This document shows positions 13,181 through 13,830 of a DNA stretch of 13,830 nt, one piece after another; within the stretch, counting starts at the first letter, position 1; the number at the start of each line of letters is the position of its first letter. A program made the position numbers and the translations under genes. Source of the DNA: an uncultured Anaerolineaceae bacterium (GTDB lineage Bacteria > Chloroflexota > Anaerolineae > Promineifilales > Promineifilaceae). The notes beneath the pieces were generated by a model. That model was not told the DNA's origin. It was given only the letters and a program-made list of their open reading frames with translations, and did not search any database. Location: positions 1 through 13,830 of the forward strand of contig CALBTC010000507.1 in NCBI GenBank assembly GCA_937967805.1, given 5' to 3'.

Positions 13181-13606
13181 TCATTTTTTTAGGCGGCGCA
13201 GGCCGATGAATTGCAGCACGGCGAAAATGAACACGGCCTCGGCTTGCAAGGCCACCAACCAGCGGCCAGTGACGCTAAAGGCATCCCAGGCCAGGGCCAG
13301 CAGCAAGTAGCTGCCGATCACCCAGGTGACATCCATGACGGTGATGATGCCGGCATGGCGGGGCACAATCTCTGGCTGAGCGGCTACGCGATAAACGCCG
13401 TAGCCAAATGGCAGCAAGCTCACGCCCACAGCCAAGACAATGGCCGAGGAAATATTTTCGCCCAAAAAGCGGGCAACGGGGCTAACCGCGACAAGAAACG
13501 CCAGGCCAGTTAACAGCGAAAAAAGCGCATTGCTTTGCAACGCACGGCGCAAAAACGTGTATTTCGATTGTTGCGTTTGATGGGTAGAAACTGTTTGGGT
13601 TTGCAT
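13181..13606 (-). CDS. Small four-helix membrane protein of unknown function
   Basis: A 141-residue protein with a polar, Gln/Thr-rich N-terminus (MQTQTVSTHQ...) and four predicted helices at about 28-46, 55-74, 88-107 and 114-135, ending in basic RRLKK. I do not recognise a named family with confidence; the layout is like many small bacterial membrane proteins annotated as hypothetical. The start is ATG 13606 because GGAGG lies 7-8 bases upstream. A longer frame reaching 13729 has no ribosome site and its extra residues look like non-coding sequence. A pair of 9-bp direct repeats upstream (13685-13703) may bind a regulator. Its own terminator follows. Confidence 0.8.
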   Translation of the reverse strand: MQTQTVSTHQTQQSKYTFLRRALQSNALFSLLTGLAFLVAVSPVARFLGENISSAIVLAVGVSLLPFGYGVYRVAAQPEIVPRHAGIITVMDVTWVIGSYLLLALAWDAFSVTGRWLVALQAEAVFIFAVLQFIGLRRLKK

Positions 13607-13684
13607 TGGGTTACCTCCATGTGGTTTGAAAACGGTTGATGGAGACAACTTACCGTATTTTCTGGTGCCAGGTCTATGAAAAGT

Positions 13685-13703
13685 AGTGCCAAACAGTGCC
13701 AAA
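13685..13703. promoter_or_regulatory. Tandem 9-bp direct repeats, possible operator
   Basis: AGTGCCAAA occurs twice with 1 base between (period 10, about one helix turn). A related GGTGCCAGG is at 13664-13672. They lie 79-97 bp upstream of the membrane protein start, in a 104-bp gap. Confidence 0.3.
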
Positions 13704-13710
13704 TTGGAGG

Positions 13711-13830
13711 TTACGGCCGTTTCTCCCACGACCTTTCTCGTAAATCACGGGCAACCAGGCGGGCAGCGGCCGTTTGCCAATTGTACAGCGTGCGTTCCGG
13801 AACCTGTGTGCGGAACCAGTTCAGCACTTC
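13711..13830 (-). CDS. C-terminal end of an unidentified protein (rest outside window)
   Basis: On the minus strand the frame is open from the right edge for 39 codons to TAA at 13711-13713. It reads EVLNWFRTQVPERTLYNWQT, then AAARLVARDLRERSWEKRP. Codon choice looks coding, including the octamer ACGGCCGT read as Arg-Pro just before the stop. The 'VPERTLYNWQTAAARL' part looks like a helix-turn-helix recognition helix, but this is too short to name a family. It would be the upstream neighbour of the membrane protein gene, 104 bp away. Confidence 0.5.
   Translation of the reverse strand, partial: EVLNWFRTQVPERTLYNWQTAAARLVARDLRERSWEKRP

Overview
The window is about 13.8 kb of ordinary-looking bacterial chromosome with eleven confident protein-coding genes, two of them cut by the window edges, and one gene remnant. 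The likely source is a member of the Chloroflexota (Anaerolineae or a related class). This is inferred from moderately high GC, a lipoprotein with a Pro/Thr 'PTPTP' linker, several AI-2E family permeases, a QueA-like protein of the type I associate with Actinobacteria and Chloroflexota, and a heavily iterated octamer. No rRNA, tRNA, CRISPR array, transposase, integrase or phage gene was seen.

Layout. 1-1543 (+): two tandem, translationally coupled AI-2E family permease genes, the first missing its N-terminus. 1664-2218 (+): an HdeD/DUF308 membrane protein ending in a strong intrinsic terminator. 2222-5211 (-): a carbohydrate block with a six-hairpin glycosidase gene, a GT4 glycosyltransferase and a truncated DUF1232 (YkvA-like) remnant. 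5386-6180 (-): an SDR oxidoreductase. 6507-8021 (+): a secreted beta-propeller lipoprotein with a good extended -10 promoter. 8078-8698 (-): a LysE-type exporter. 8865-10696 (-): a second SDR overlapping a divergent QueA-like gene by ATGA. 11041-12207 (+): a third AI-2E permease, behind a sigma70-like promoter, ending 3 bp from the convergent map gene (12211-12975, -). 13181-13606 (-): a small four-helix membrane protein with its own terminator. 13711-13830 (-): the end of an unidentified gene.

The most unusual content is in the DNA itself. The palindrome ACGGCCGT occurs 25 times by my manual count, where well under one copy is expected by chance. Twenty-three copies lie in coding sequence, read as Thr-Ala-Val (13), Gly-Arg (5) or Arg-Pro (5). 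This resembles the HIP1 phenomenon of cyanobacteria with a different octamer. In addition, many of the intergenic gaps hold an imperfect palindrome built from short units: a 52-bp element present twice, a degenerate ATCTGTGT family present three times upstream of minus-strand genes, a CAAAGAGG-type element, and a GAAACGT-type element that supplies the last codons and stop of the glycosidase gene. I did not find a defence or biosynthetic system in the window. The octamer and the repeat families are the best candidates for something undescribed.
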